Positions 55,122 to 63,601 of a DNA stretch of 64,000 nt are shown one piece after another. The DNA is from Paenibacillus montanisoli (lineage in GTDB: Bacteria; Bacillota; Bacilli; Paenibacillales; Paenibacillaceae), in contig NZ_QLUW01000002.1 in NCBI RefSeq assembly GCF_003268025.1, forward strand, positions 682,001 to 746,000, written 5' to 3'. Under the pieces are notes generated by a model. That model ran no database searches. It worked only from the letters and a program-made list of their open reading frames with translations, and was not told the origin of the DNA. Made by a program: the position numbers and the translations under genes. Positions within the stretch are counted from its first letter, which is position 1, and every line of letters starts with the position of its first letter.

Positions 55122-55168
55122 GTGGTTCACCTCCTTCCATGAAATGAGATGTTGATTAACTTTCCTCC

Positions 55169-56071
55169 TTACTTGCCAAGCATCAATTTCGAAACCAGCT
55201 GCGCCGTAATATCTTTGTTCGCCGCGGACATTTCCGAGAGAATCTTAGATCGTGCGGCATCATCGACTGCGTTTAGAATCCGGAGCACTTTGCTCGGGCT
55301 GACATCCGCCATCTTCAGCAGCAGTTCGGCTGAACGCTGCGGATCCATCGTGGAGAACGTTGAATTCAGCTGCTCCTTGCTAAGCACGCTTTCAGGCTGT
55401 GATGCGGCAGATTCCTGCTTCTTGATTCTTGCTTGCAGCGCGGCAATTTGACGATCCTTTGCCGTCTTCACGTCCTTCAGCCTTATCGTCACTTCCGCCG
55501 CCCGCTTCGGCGACATTTTCTCCAGTACAAGCACGCGAGCGTCCGGCTTCATCGCATCTAGCACGAGAACCGCTTCGTCGATTTCCATGCTTTCGAGAAT
55601 CGGCGCGGCTTTGCTTGGCGTAATTTTGCCGTACATCATGGCCAGCTCATTGATCTTGCCTTGGTACTCCGCATCCTCAAGCGCTTTTTCGGCACCATCT
55701 TGCTTGAGCTGCTCAACCTGAGCTTGAAGATCCTTCACTTGCTGCGCCAGTTTCGTTTTCTCGTCCGCCGCTTTGCTCAGCTGCGCCTCTTTCGTCGTCA
55801 GCTGTGCGCGCAGCTCGCTGATCTTCGCCGCCGTATTCTCGGCTTTGATTTTGTTCTCGTCCACGAGATTCTCGTCCGTCACCGGATCCGGCAGCACGTT
55901 GCTTACAAACGGAATCGTATTCCCGATCTCCAGCGCTTTGTTTCGCAAATCGAAATTAAACAGCGTCACCAGTACGCCTAGCAGAATCATCGTGAACAGA
56001 ATCGGCGTTACAAAGAACATGAACCGTTCAAACCCGCTGTAACCTTGCTTTTCCATCTCTATATCTGCCAA
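55169..56071 (-). CDS. MotE-like magnesium transporter MgtE N-domain protein (YlxF-like)
   Basis: 300 residues: one N-terminal transmembrane helix (FMFFVTPILFTMILLGVLVT, about 18-37), a long coiled coil (about 75-130, including LTTKEAQLSKAADEKTKLAQ) and a C-terminal MgtE-N-like helical repeat domain (ILESMEIDEAVLVLDAMKPD, LLLKMADVSPSKVLRILNAV). This layout matches YlxF of B. subtilis and MotE chaperones of the stator protein MotC. A periplasmic or extracytoplasmic chaperone role is inferred. It lies between fliJ and fliK, the standard place. The TTG start has GGGAGGG upstream. Confidence 0.9.
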   Translation of the reverse strand: MADIEMEKQGYSGFERFMFFVTPILFTMILLGVLVTLFNFDLRNKALEIGNTIPFVSNVLPDPVTDENLVDENKIKAENTAAKISELRAQLTTKEAQLSKAADEKTKLAQQVKDLQAQVEQLKQDGAEKALEDAEYQGKINELAMMYGKITPSKAAPILESMEIDEAVLVLDAMKPDARVLVLEKMSPKRAAEVTIRLKDVKTAKDRQIAALQARIKKQESAASQPESVLSKEQLNSTFSTMDPQRSAELLLKMADVSPSKVLRILNAVDDAARSKILSEMSAANKDITAQLVSKLMLGK

Positions 56072-56118
56072 AATAGGTTCCCTCCCTCGGGCATTCGCTC
56101 CCGATTCGCCAAAACTTC

Positions 56119-56565
56119 TTAAGGAGCCGCATACATGAACCGGGCCGTTGCCAGCTCATCCAGCTCATTCTGTTCCTTTACCGTCATGTCGGCACGAAAG
56201 CGCTGCATCGCGTTTTCCTTCGATTTCTGCCAAACCTTCTCGTCCCTCATCCGGTCGGACAAGACCGCCCGTTTTTCTTCCACCGCTGTCTCCGCCTTGC
56301 TCACATCGATCTGCTTGCGCTTAATAGAAACATTCAGATAATCGATGTACTCCTGCATGACCATCAGGTCGGTAAGCGCTACGGCTTGATTGGAAACCTG
56401 CTGCAGGCGCTTGCTCCAGGAAGAGCGCTCTTCAAGAAGCGTTTGCAGCGATTTCTCTTCATTCTGAAGCTTGCCGACGACAACGGACAGCTGCCACTCC
56501 GCTTGCGATTTCGCGCTAGTTTTTAAATCGACGATTTTTTGATAGGCGTATTGAAATCGTGCCAT
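56119..56565 (-). CDS. fliJ: Flagellar export protein FliJ
   Basis: A coiled-coil protein of the export ATPase complex that links FliI to FlhA. 148 residues, almost entirely helical: MARFQYAYQKIVDLKTSAKS at the start is typical, and YLNVSIKRKQIDVSKAETAV lies in the second helix. It lies 9 bp after fliI. Confidence 0.93.
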   Translation of the reverse strand: MARFQYAYQKIVDLKTSAKSQAEWQLSVVVGKLQNEEKSLQTLLEERSSWSKRLQQVSNQAVALTDLMVMQEYIDYLNVSIKRKQIDVSKAETAVEEKRAVLSDRMRDEKVWQKSKENAMQRFRADMTVKEQNELDELATARFMYAAP

Positions 56566-56574
56566 CTAACCGGA

Positions 56575-57909
56575 TCATCTCCCATGAAAGGTATGGAAAT
56601 CGCGGATAAGCCGCTCCTTTGATTCCTCGTAGCCATTCTTCTCGTTCGTTTTTTGACGGGTGAAGGACCATATATGATCGATCGATTCGATAGCTTGATC
56701 AATTTTTTCGTTGGAACCCCTTTGGTACGCCCCAATATTAATCAGATCTTCCGAATCTTTATAAATGGAAAGCAATCGTTTCAATTCATTGGCCGCATCC
56801 TGCTGCTCCTCGGGTACAATTTCCTTCATGACCCGGCTAATGGAAGCCAGCACGTCGATCGCGGGAAAATGACCTTTGTGCGCCAATTGACGGCTTAACA
56901 CGATATGACCGTCCAAAATACCGCGAACAGCGTCGGCAATCGGTTCGTTCATATCGTCGCCATCCACGAGGACCGTGTAAAACGCGGTAATCGAGCCTCG
57001 CTCGCCTGTTCCGGCTCGTTCTAGCAGCTTAGGCAGGTTAGCGAAAACCGAAGGCGTGTAGCCTCGCGTAGCAGGCGGCTCACCGATGGCTAGTCCGACT
57101 TCCCGCAGCGCCATCGCGTAACGGGTGACGGAATCCATCATGAGCATGACATTAAGGCCGCGGTCACGGAAGCATTCCGCGATCGTAGTCGCAATCAGCG
57201 CGCCTTTGATACGAATTAATGCGGGTTGATCCGACGTTGCAACGATGACGACGGAGCGCGCAAGTCCTTCGGGACCGAGATCTTTCTCGATAAATTCCAG
57301 CACTTCGCGGCCGCGTTCGCCGATCAGCGCGATGACATTCACGTCAGCGGACGTGTTCCGTGCAACCATACCGAGCAGCGTACTCTTCCCTACGCCTGAG
57401 CCTGCAAATATACCGACGCGCTGGCCTTGACCGACTGTCAACAGTCCATCAATCGCGCGAACGCCGGTGCTAAGCGGGTGCTTCACTCTCGGACGGCTAA
57501 GAGGATTGCTAGGCAGATTATGCGTCGAATGGTGCGGCATGCGGCTTGGGATGAATGAACCGTCCAGTGGCTGACCGAGACCATCCAGCACTTTGCCGAG
57601 CAGCTCTGATCCGACTTGGACAGTTAGCGGTTTGCCGGTACCTACGACATCGCAGCCGGGTCCGATCGATTGCAATTCGCCGAGCGGCATCAAGATGACT
57701 TTGTTGTCGCGGAAACCGACAACTTCAGCTTTCAGAGGCTTGCTCGATTTAACGGGATAGATCAGGCAAACGTCGCCGATGCTCGCATCCGGCCCTTCGG
57801 ATTCGACGGTTAGCCCAATGACTTGGGTTACCTTGCCATTAACGCGAACCGGATCAAGCGGCCGCAAATGCTCTATGTAACGTTCAGCGTTCAATCTATC
57901 AATTGTCAT
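56575..57909 (-). CDS. fliI: Flagellum-specific export ATPase FliI
   Basis: A hexameric ATPase of the F1-beta family powering substrate unfolding and export. 444 residues with Walker A in GIFAGSGVGKSTLLGMVARN, Walker B in VMLMMDSVTRYAMALREVGL, and the ATPase signature SVFANLPKLLERAGTGERGS. The ATG at 57909 has GAGGAT about 9 bp upstream. A frame extending to 57996 would overlap fliH by 98 bp. It overlaps the fliH stop by 11 bp. Confidence 0.97.
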   Translation of the reverse strand: MTIDRLNAERYIEHLRPLDPVRVNGKVTQVIGLTVESEGPDASIGDVCLIYPVKSSKPLKAEVVGFRDNKVILMPLGELQSIGPGCDVVGTGKPLTVQVGSELLGKVLDGLGQPLDGSFIPSRMPHHSTHNLPSNPLSRPRVKHPLSTGVRAIDGLLTVGQGQRVGIFAGSGVGKSTLLGMVARNTSADVNVIALIGERGREVLEFIEKDLGPEGLARSVVIVATSDQPALIRIKGALIATTIAECFRDRGLNVMLMMDSVTRYAMALREVGLAIGEPPATRGYTPSVFANLPKLLERAGTGERGSITAFYTVLVDGDDMNEPIADAVRGILDGHIVLSRQLAHKGHFPAIDVLASISRVMKEIVPEEQQDAANELKRLLSIYKDSEDLINIGAYQRGSNEKIDQAIESIDHIWSFTRQKTNEKNGYEESKERLIRDFHTFHGR

Positions 57910-58720
57910 AATCGGTAGATCCTCGCTCATCCGCTTGGAGCGCAAGCTGGATAAGTTCGCGTTTGATTTCGGCGAGCTGCGTATCAATTCTCGCATCGAT
58001 GCTGCCGAAGGACGAACGAATGACGCAGCCGAACTCCCTCACCGATACATCCGGTACGATTTGAAGCTCCGCTTGCGAATCGATTACAAGAGACAGTTCC
58101 TCCCGCGCAGCCTGCACGAACGTCAGCTGCTGAGGGGAGACGCACAAGGTGATGACGCCCTGCTCCCGCCGACGCTCCAGCGACTTGCGGATCAAATCGA
58201 GCGACCATTCAGGATCGATCGTCAGCTGTTTATGAATGATTTTCTCGGCAATTGCCGTACTAAGCGCAACTACGAACGGCTCGGCTTCTTGAATGATCTG
58301 TTCTTTCGTCTCATAGGCGGAATCGAGAATTGCGCGAGCTTCGGTCAGCATGACTTCCCACTTGGCATGAACGTCGGCTTCCGCCCGCGTTTTGCCTTCC
58401 CGGTAGCCTTTCTGAAAGCTCTCTTGATGGATCTGCTCCATCAGCTCGGCATCCTGCAGACGGCGCTCCAGCCACCATTGGTCGATTTGAGCGTTCGCGT
58501 CCGCAAACATCCTTTCCATTTGCTCGCCGGTCTCCTGGATGCGCTGGTTGGCAAAATGCTCGGCATCCTCCAAAATTTGATCGCGCAGCGTCAAGGTCTC
58601 TTCACTAGGCCCTGCGGGCTCAGCTTGCGGAATCGGTGTTTGAACATATTTGTTATACCATTCAAGCCGCTTTAAATCTTCTACCGAAATGACATTCGAA
58701 GATTTATATAAGCTAGACAA
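57899..58720 (-). CDS. fliH: Flagellar assembly protein FliH
   Basis: Regulator of the FliI ATPase, related to the F/V-type stalk subunits. 273 residues: an N-terminal disordered part, a central Gln/Glu-rich coiled coil (RIQETGEQMERMFADANAQI, FQKGYREGKTRAEADVHAKW) and the conserved C-terminal domain (EPFVVALSTAIAEKIIHKQL, PDVSVREFGCVIRSSFGSID). I prefer the TTG at 58720, 9 bp after GGAGGGG. The ATG at 58729 abuts that site. It overlaps fliG by 8 bp. Confidence 0.92.
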   Translation of the reverse strand: MSSLYKSSNVISVEDLKRLEWYNKYVQTPIPQAEPAGPSEETLTLRDQILEDAEHFANQRIQETGEQMERMFADANAQIDQWWLERRLQDAELMEQIHQESFQKGYREGKTRAEADVHAKWEVMLTEARAILDSAYETKEQIIQEAEPFVVALSTAIAEKIIHKQLTIDPEWSLDLIRKSLERRREQGVITLCVSPQQLTFVQAAREELSLVIDSQAELQIVPDVSVREFGCVIRSSFGSIDARIDTQLAEIKRELIQLALQADERGSTDYDN

Positions 58721-59726
58721 TGATATCATCCCCTCCGCCGCGGGCGATGATGATCTCGCCGGACTCTTCGAGTCTGCGGATCGTTGCTACGATGCGCGTT
58801 TGAGCTTCCTCAACGTCACGCAGCCGGACAGGACCCATATATTCCATTTCTTCTTTGAAGGTCTCGGACATCCGCTTGGACATGTTGCGGAATATCGCTT
58901 CCCGGACCTCTTCGCTCGCAACCTTAAGTGCAAGCTGCAAATCGGCATTCTCGATATCGCGGATGATGCGCTGGATAGAGCGATTGTCGATGTTGACGAT
59001 GTCCTCGAAGACGAACATTCTTTTCTTGATTTCTTCCGCAAGTTCGGGATCCTGAATCTCGAGCGCGTCCAAAATGGTACGTTCCGTACCCCGGTCGACG
59101 CCATTCAATATATGTACGATTGATTCAATTCCGCCCGCGCTTGTGTAATCTTGAGTAACGGTAGCGGAAAGCTTCTGTTCGAGAATGCGTTCCACCTGCG
59201 AGATAACCTCCGGGGAAGTGCTGTCCATCAGCGCTACGCGGCGAGCGACTTCGGCTTGCTTCTCTTGCGGCAAAGACGAAAGAATTTGCGAGGCTTGTTC
59301 GGCTTGCAAATAGGAAAGGACCAAAGCGATCGTTTGCGAATTCTCGTTTTGAATGAAATTGAGAATTTGGCTGGCTTCAGCCTTACGCGCAAAATCAAAT
59401 GGCCGAACCTGCAACGTAGCCGTCAAACGGTTAATCACTTCCATCGCTTTGCTTTCGCCCAGCGCTTTCTCGAGAATTTCGCGAGCATAAGTGATGCCGC
59501 CTTGCGAAATATATTCTTGAGCGACGCAAATTTGATGGAAATCGTTTAAAATATTTTCTTTCTCGATGCTGTCAACCTTACGCACATTCGCGATCTCAAG
59601 CGTTAATTGCTCGATTTCATCTTCTCTCAAATGCTTAAAGATTTGAGCCGAAACTTCCGGGCCTAACGAGATCAACAAAATTGCCGCTTTTTGGCGGCCG
59701 CTGAAACCATTTTGTACCCTTGCCAC
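58713..59726 (-). CDS. fliG: Flagellar motor switch protein FliG
   Basis: The rotor protein that meets the stator and produces torque. 337 residues: N-terminal FliF-binding domain (SGRQKAAILLISLGPEVSAQ), middle domain with the EHPQ-like FIQNENSQTIALVLSYLQ segment, and a C-terminal torque domain with charged helix (RIIRDIENADLQLALKVASE). The GTG at 59726 has AGGAG 8 bp upstream; a GTG nine bases earlier is adjacent to that site. Confidence 0.97.
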   Translation of the reverse strand: MARVQNGFSGRQKAAILLISLGPEVSAQIFKHLREDEIEQLTLEIANVRKVDSIEKENILNDFHQICVAQEYISQGGITYAREILEKALGESKAMEVINRLTATLQVRPFDFARKAEASQILNFIQNENSQTIALVLSYLQAEQASQILSSLPQEKQAEVARRVALMDSTSPEVISQVERILEQKLSATVTQDYTSAGGIESIVHILNGVDRGTERTILDALEIQDPELAEEIKKRMFVFEDIVNIDNRSIQRIIRDIENADLQLALKVASEEVREAIFRNMSKRMSETFKEEMEYMGPVRLRDVEEAQTRIVATIRRLEESGEIIIARGGGDDIIV

Positions 59727-59737
59727 CTTAGCCACTC

Positions 59738-61303
59738 CTATTCGTCAACCAGCCAAGTCCGGAGCAAATTAACAAATTCCTCTGGTTTGCGCTTGGCAAG
59801 TGTTTCAAGCTGTTTGCGAACTTGACTTTCGTTTTGAACATTCTCTAGATCGATTGTCGGGTATTCGGCTTTTCCGGGCGCTGCCGCCATTTCTTCGACC
59901 AGCGCAGCTTGCTTGCGGCGTCTGACAACGACGTAGCCCAAACCGCCGATAAGGGCGAGCGCGGCAAGTCCGATTGCGGTAAGCCATCCCGTGGACAAGA
60001 ATGCGGGGGAAGCAGCGCTGTCGTTCTCAACAAACGTTTGAGCCATAATTGAAACCTTCTTGACCATTAGAGCGTCATCATTAACATCCTGACCGGACTC
60101 GACGAGCTGCGAGCGAACGAGGTTTGTCAGGAAATTCGTCATGTCCGTTCTTGCTTCATCGTTCAGCTTGCTCTTCTCGACGCCGATGCTGATGGACAAA
60201 TCCTTGATGGCATACGGTCCGGATTCGATTTGATTGTGAATTTTATCATACTCGTAATTCGTCGTCCGGCTGTTCTCTTCCGAGGTGCCGCCTGCTCCCT
60301 GATCGGCCGTGTAGCCAGGAACATCCGTTTCGCCCGTTCCTGCAACTCCGCCTGCGGCGCCTGCGCCTGTCGACGTTTTGTTATCGATTGTTTCACTGAC
60401 GACAATGCCGTTGTTATTGTTATTTTCCAGGGGTCTAACGAGGTTCTGGTCGGAAATTTTCTTCTCGAAATTAAGCGCGCTCGACACGTTAACCACCAGG
60501 TTCTCCATGCCGACCATCGGTGCCAGAAAGCTTTGAACCTTCTGTTTCAAGTCGTTCTCGTACTTGCGTTGCAACTGATAGTGCGTTTCGATCAAGTCGC
60601 CGCCGGTGGCTGCACCGTCAACGCCGTCAGAGGCAAGCAGCTCGCCTTCCGGACTAGAGACCGTAATATTCTCGGCCTTGATATTCGGAACCGCAGTTTT
60701 CACGAGGTTAAAATATCCGTCTACTTCCTTCTGCGTCGGTCGATAGCCCGGACGGAACGTAATCATGATCGAAGCGGAGGATTGCTCTTTCTCTTCCTCG
60801 GACATGAACGGCGATTCATTCGGAATGGTCACAAGCACATTCGACTTCTGTACGCCTTGCATGCCGTTGAGCAGTTGTTGGATTTCGCCGTTCAGCGCTT
60901 CCCGGTATTTCACGTCGAACTCGCGATCTGTTGAGCCGAACACCGACTCGTTTTCGCTGAACGCTTCAAATCCGATGGATCCGTTACGGACAAGCCCCTG
61001 AGAGCCTGCTTCGATTTTGACTCTTGAGGCATCCGCCGCCGGTACAAGAATACTTTGGCCGCCGTTCTCAAGCTTATAAGGAATGTTGCTCGCATTCAGA
61101 TATTCCATTACCGCTGCGGCATCCGTATTATCCAAATCGCGGAACGCAACATCATATTCCACTCTCGAAAAAATCATGGTCAGCATCACGATGGATAGGA
61201 TGAGTATGCCGACTGAAGCCCCGAGCCAAATCTTCTGTTTCTTCTCCATTACGTTCCAATATTGAGCTATCTTCGCTCGATACTGGGCAAATTTCTCGTT
61301 CAC
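59738..61303 (-). CDS. fliF: Flagellar MS-ring protein FliF
   Basis: Forms the membrane ring that nucleates the basal body. 521 residues with a first transmembrane helix (IWLGASVGILILSIVMLTMI), a YscJ/FliF domain (RDLDNTDAAAVMEYLNASNI), a periplasmic ring domain with a variable loop rich in Gly, Ala and Thr (about 315-350), a second transmembrane helix (WLTAIGLAALALIGGLGYVV), and a C-terminal FliG-binding tail (FVNLLRTWLVDE). The GTG start has GAGGTGG upstream. Confidence 0.97.
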   Translation of the reverse strand: MNEKFAQYRAKIAQYWNVMEKKQKIWLGASVGILILSIVMLTMIFSRVEYDVAFRDLDNTDAAAVMEYLNASNIPYKLENGGQSILVPAADASRVKIEAGSQGLVRNGSIGFEAFSENESVFGSTDREFDVKYREALNGEIQQLLNGMQGVQKSNVLVTIPNESPFMSEEEKEQSSASIMITFRPGYRPTQKEVDGYFNLVKTAVPNIKAENITVSSPEGELLASDGVDGAATGGDLIETHYQLQRKYENDLKQKVQSFLAPMVGMENLVVNVSSALNFEKKISDQNLVRPLENNNNNGIVVSETIDNKTSTGAGAAGGVAGTGETDVPGYTADQGAGGTSEENSRTTNYEYDKIHNQIESGPYAIKDLSISIGVEKSKLNDEARTDMTNFLTNLVRSQLVESGQDVNDDALMVKKVSIMAQTFVENDSAASPAFLSTGWLTAIGLAALALIGGLGYVVVRRRKQAALVEEMAAAPGKAEYPTIDLENVQNESQVRKQLETLAKRKPEEFVNLLRTWLVDE

Positions 61304-61340
61304 GATTCCACCTCACCGTAGTCCTCTAATGATGTCGAAC

Positions 61341-61655
61341 TTAGATTTGCATCCGCATAATCTCTTGGTAAGCCTCTATCACTTTGTTGCGGACTTGTGA
61401 GGTAAGCTGCAATCCGAGCTCCGCTTGCTGCGAAGCAACCATGACCTGCGATAGATCCACATTGCCTAGTAAGTATTGATCCGTTAGCTTATGTACGTTC
61501 TTTTCTTGCTCGCCTACGCCATCCAGCGCTTTCTTCAGGAAGTCTCCGAATGATTGCGTCATTTCCGACGGCGTCGTTTCATTCGATGCGATTCCGGAAT
61601 CAAACAATTTAACCGATTGCGATTGCAGCTTATGTAAGGTCATGGGGTTAATCAA
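61341..61655 (-). CDS. fliE: Flagellar hook-basal body complex protein FliE
   Basis: Adapter between MS ring and rod. 104 residues, with the conserved SFGDFLKKALDGVGEQEKNV and QVMVASQQAELGLQLTSQVR, ending NKVIEAYQEIMRMQI. The TTG start at 61655 has GGAGGG 6 bp upstream. Confidence 0.95.
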   Translation of the reverse strand: MINPMTLHKLQSQSVKLFDSGIASNETTPSEMTQSFGDFLKKALDGVGEQEKNVHKLTDQYLLGNVDLSQVMVASQQAELGLQLTSQVRNKVIEAYQEIMRMQI

Positions 61656-61680
61656 TGGTATCCCTCCGCTTTATCTCTGT

Positions 61681-62130
61681 TTACTTGCCGATTTCCAGCG
61701 CCTTCATGAACATCCCCTTTGTTGCATTCAACGCCGTTACGTTTGCTTCATACGAGCGGGAAGCCGAAATCATATCGACCATTTCCTTGAGCACGTCCAC
61801 GTTCGGCATCTTTACATAGCCGTTCTCATCGGCATCGGGATGACTCGGGTTATAAACCAGCTTCGACGGCGTCTGATCCTCGATAATCCGCGACGCTTTC
61901 ACGCCGGGCGAAGAGCCTTTGCCGTCCAGTTTTCCGCTTAAGATATTCGCAAACGATTGAGAAGTAGGCTCGAGCACGACCATCTTGCGTTTGTAAGGTT
62001 CATAACGCCCGTTCACAAATTGCGCCCTCGTCGTCTCGGCGTTCGCGATATTCGAGGAAATGACGTCCATCCGCAGCCGTTGAGCGGTCAATGCGGAAGC
62101 ACTGGCATCAAATCCGTTTGTTAACCTCAC
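61681..62130 (-). CDS. flgC: Flagellar basal-body rod protein FlgC
   Basis: Proximal rod protein of 149 residues. The rod motif is FDASASALTAQRLRMDVISS followed by NIANAETTRAQF. The C-terminal D0 helix reads MVDMISASRSYEANVTALNA. The start is GTG with GGGAGAG upstream. It begins 2 bp after flgB. Confidence 0.96.
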   Translation of the reverse strand: MRLTNGFDASASALTAQRLRMDVISSNIANAETTRAQFVNGRYEPYKRKMVVLEPTSQSFANILSGKLDGKGSSPGVKASRIIEDQTPSKLVYNPSHPDADENGYVKMPNVDVLKEMVDMISASRSYEANVTALNATKGMFMKALEIGK

Positions 62131-62132
62131 GT

Positions 62133-62543
62133 TTAAGCTCTCCCTTCAATGCCAAGCCGCATCATTTTGACTTCATGGTTCATTTGCTGAACGTAGAAGT
62201 TGTAGTTCAGTTGATTCTTCGCAAGAAGAGACATTTCTCGGTCTATGTCGACATTGTTGATATCGTTGTTCATGACCGATGATTCATCCGTTATCACCTT
62301 CGCGCCGGGGACCGAAGTCGTTCCGCCGATCGGAATATGTCTGGCATTCGTTCTTCTTCCCATGACTTGGGATTGATTACCGCCCATGCTCTGCTCCAGC
62401 AGCTGCTCGAAAACAATCTCGGAGCGTTTGAATTTCGGCGTATCTACATTGGCTATATTGTTGGAAATGACGCGCTGGCGCATCTCCGCTGCATGCATAG
62501 CGCCCTGTAACCTGCTGAATTCCGGGCTATTCAACACGTTCAC
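62133..62543 (-). CDS. flgB: Flagellar basal-body rod protein FlgB
   Basis: First gene of the fla/che operon, coding a proximal rod protein of 136 residues. It shows AEMRQRVISNNIANVDTPKF at the N-terminus and NVDIDREMSLLAKNQLNYNF near the end. The GTG at 62543 has GGAGG 7 bp upstream. An in-frame upstream ATG at 62585 has no ribosome-binding site. Confidence 0.95.
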   Translation of the reverse strand: MNVLNSPEFSRLQGAMHAAEMRQRVISNNIANVDTPKFKRSEIVFEQLLEQSMGGNQSQVMGRRTNARHIPIGGTTSVPGAKVITDESSVMNNDINNVDIDREMSLLAKNQLNYNFYVQQMNHEVKMMRLGIEGRA

Positions 62544-62614
62544 TGAAAACCCTCCACTTTCCACATTGTGTATGTACCAATTCAACAGCTTCTCTCACAT
62601 TCCTCTTTTATTCG

Positions 62615-62637
62615 ACAAAGATTTAAAGAATCTTTGT
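62615..62637. repeat. Palindrome in the flgB leader
   Basis: ACAAAGATT, TAAAG, AATCTTTGT: a perfect 9 bp inverted repeat about 75 bp upstream of the flgB start. CGACAAAGA, which flanks one arm, recurs in the codY terminator loop. It could be a transcript hairpin or a protein-binding site. Confidence 0.55.
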
Positions 62638-62664
62638 AATTATGAAAGAGTTGTGTCGAACAAT

Positions 62665-62694
62665 TCTATAAACTAATCTTCCTCATTTTTCTAA
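62665..62694 (-). promoter_or_regulatory. Candidate promoter of the fla/che operon
   Basis: TTAGAA, 18 bp, then TATAGA on the minus strand, about 120 bp upstream of flgB and downstream of the codY terminator. The -35 match is poor. No good SigD box (TAAA-N15-GCCGATAT) was found in the same region. Confidence 0.3.
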
Positions 62695-62706
62695 TTTGAG
62701 ACAATA

Positions 62707-62741
62707 AGAAAAAAGCCCTATCTTTGTCGAAAATAGGACTT
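62707..62741 (-). terminator. Intrinsic terminator of hslU-codY
   Basis: AAGTCCTAT pairs with ATAGGGCTT (one G-T pair) around an 11 nt loop, followed by TTTTTTC on the minus strand. It lies about 60 bp after the codY stop. Confidence 0.85.
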
Positions 62742-62798
62742 GAAACAGGGATATTTGTACTGGTTTTTGAATGTTTTTGTAATGCTATTGTGGACTTG

Positions 62799-63569
62799 TT
62801 AATTTTTATTCTTTTTCAGCTCCTGTAGAAGCTGGGTATTTAGTATCCTAATATAGGTACCTTTCATCCCGAGCGAACGCGTCTCAATGACCCCGGCGCT
62901 CTCCAATTTACGAAGCGCATTCACAATAACCGATCTTGTAATGCCGACCCGGTCGGCGATTTTGGAGGCAACGAGAAGACCTTCTTTCCCATCTAGCTCC
63001 TCGAAAATATGCTCGACCGCTTCGAGCTCGCTGAACGAAAGCGACCCTACCGCGACAGCCACGACGGTACGGCTTCTGGCCTCCTGTTCGATTTCCTCCG
63101 CGCGTTCCCGCAGGATTTCCATCCCGACGATCGTACTGCCGTATTCCGCAAGGATAAGTTCGTCATCCCCAAATGGCTCGGAATTGCGAAGAAGCACGAG
63201 CGTGCCGATTCGATCACGGCCGCCTACGATCGGCACAACTGTCATTTTGCGTTGACCGGACATCATCGGGAACGATTCTACGACGCCTTCGTCCGTTTCG
63301 ACGTTCGTCACGGTTTCTTGCAAATTCATGAAGCGTTCGTTGCTCTCGGGCGAGAACCGCAGATCCGCTGCCGGCAGCGCTCGCAGCTGTTCATGCTGGA
63401 ACGGCCCGACCGCCGCGCAGCCTAGCACCTTCCCTTTGCGGCTCACGACGAATACGTCCGCCTGGATCGTTGAACAGAGCACCTCCGCCATCTCTTTAAA
63501 GTTGAGCGCTCCGCCGGCCGCACGTTGCAGCAGCCGGTTGAGCGTTCTTGTTTTTGCCAATAAAATCAT
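62799..63569 (-). CDS. codY: GTP- and branched-chain-amino-acid-sensing repressor CodY
   Basis: Global regulator of nutrient response; represses amino acid, competence and, in B. subtilis, fla/che genes. The 256 residues have an N-terminal GAF domain ([40 protein letters not shown]) and a C-terminal winged helix with the highly conserved [40 protein letters not shown]. An AGGAGG site precedes the ATG. It follows hslU after 32 bp and is separated from flgB by a terminator. Confidence 0.98.
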   Translation of the reverse strand: MILLAKTRTLNRLLQRAAGGALNFKEMAEVLCSTIQADVFVVSRKGKVLGCAAVGPFQHEQLRALPAADLRFSPESNERFMNLQETVTNVETDEGVVESFPMMSGQRKMTVVPIVGGRDRIGTLVLLRNSEPFGDDELILAEYGSTIVGMEILRERAEEIEQEARSRTVVAVAVGSLSFSELEAVEHIFEELDGKEGLLVASKIADRVGITRSVIVNALRKLESAGVIETRSLGMKGTYIRILNTQLLQELKKNKN

Positions 63570-63601
63570 TGCTTATGCCTCCTACTTTCCTTGCCGGTCC
63601 T

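Noticed and set aside
62640-62706. CodY box or SigD promoter upstream of flgB
   Set aside because: AATTGTTCGACACAA has too many mismatches to the CodY consensus, and no sequence fits TAAA-N15-GCCGATAT.
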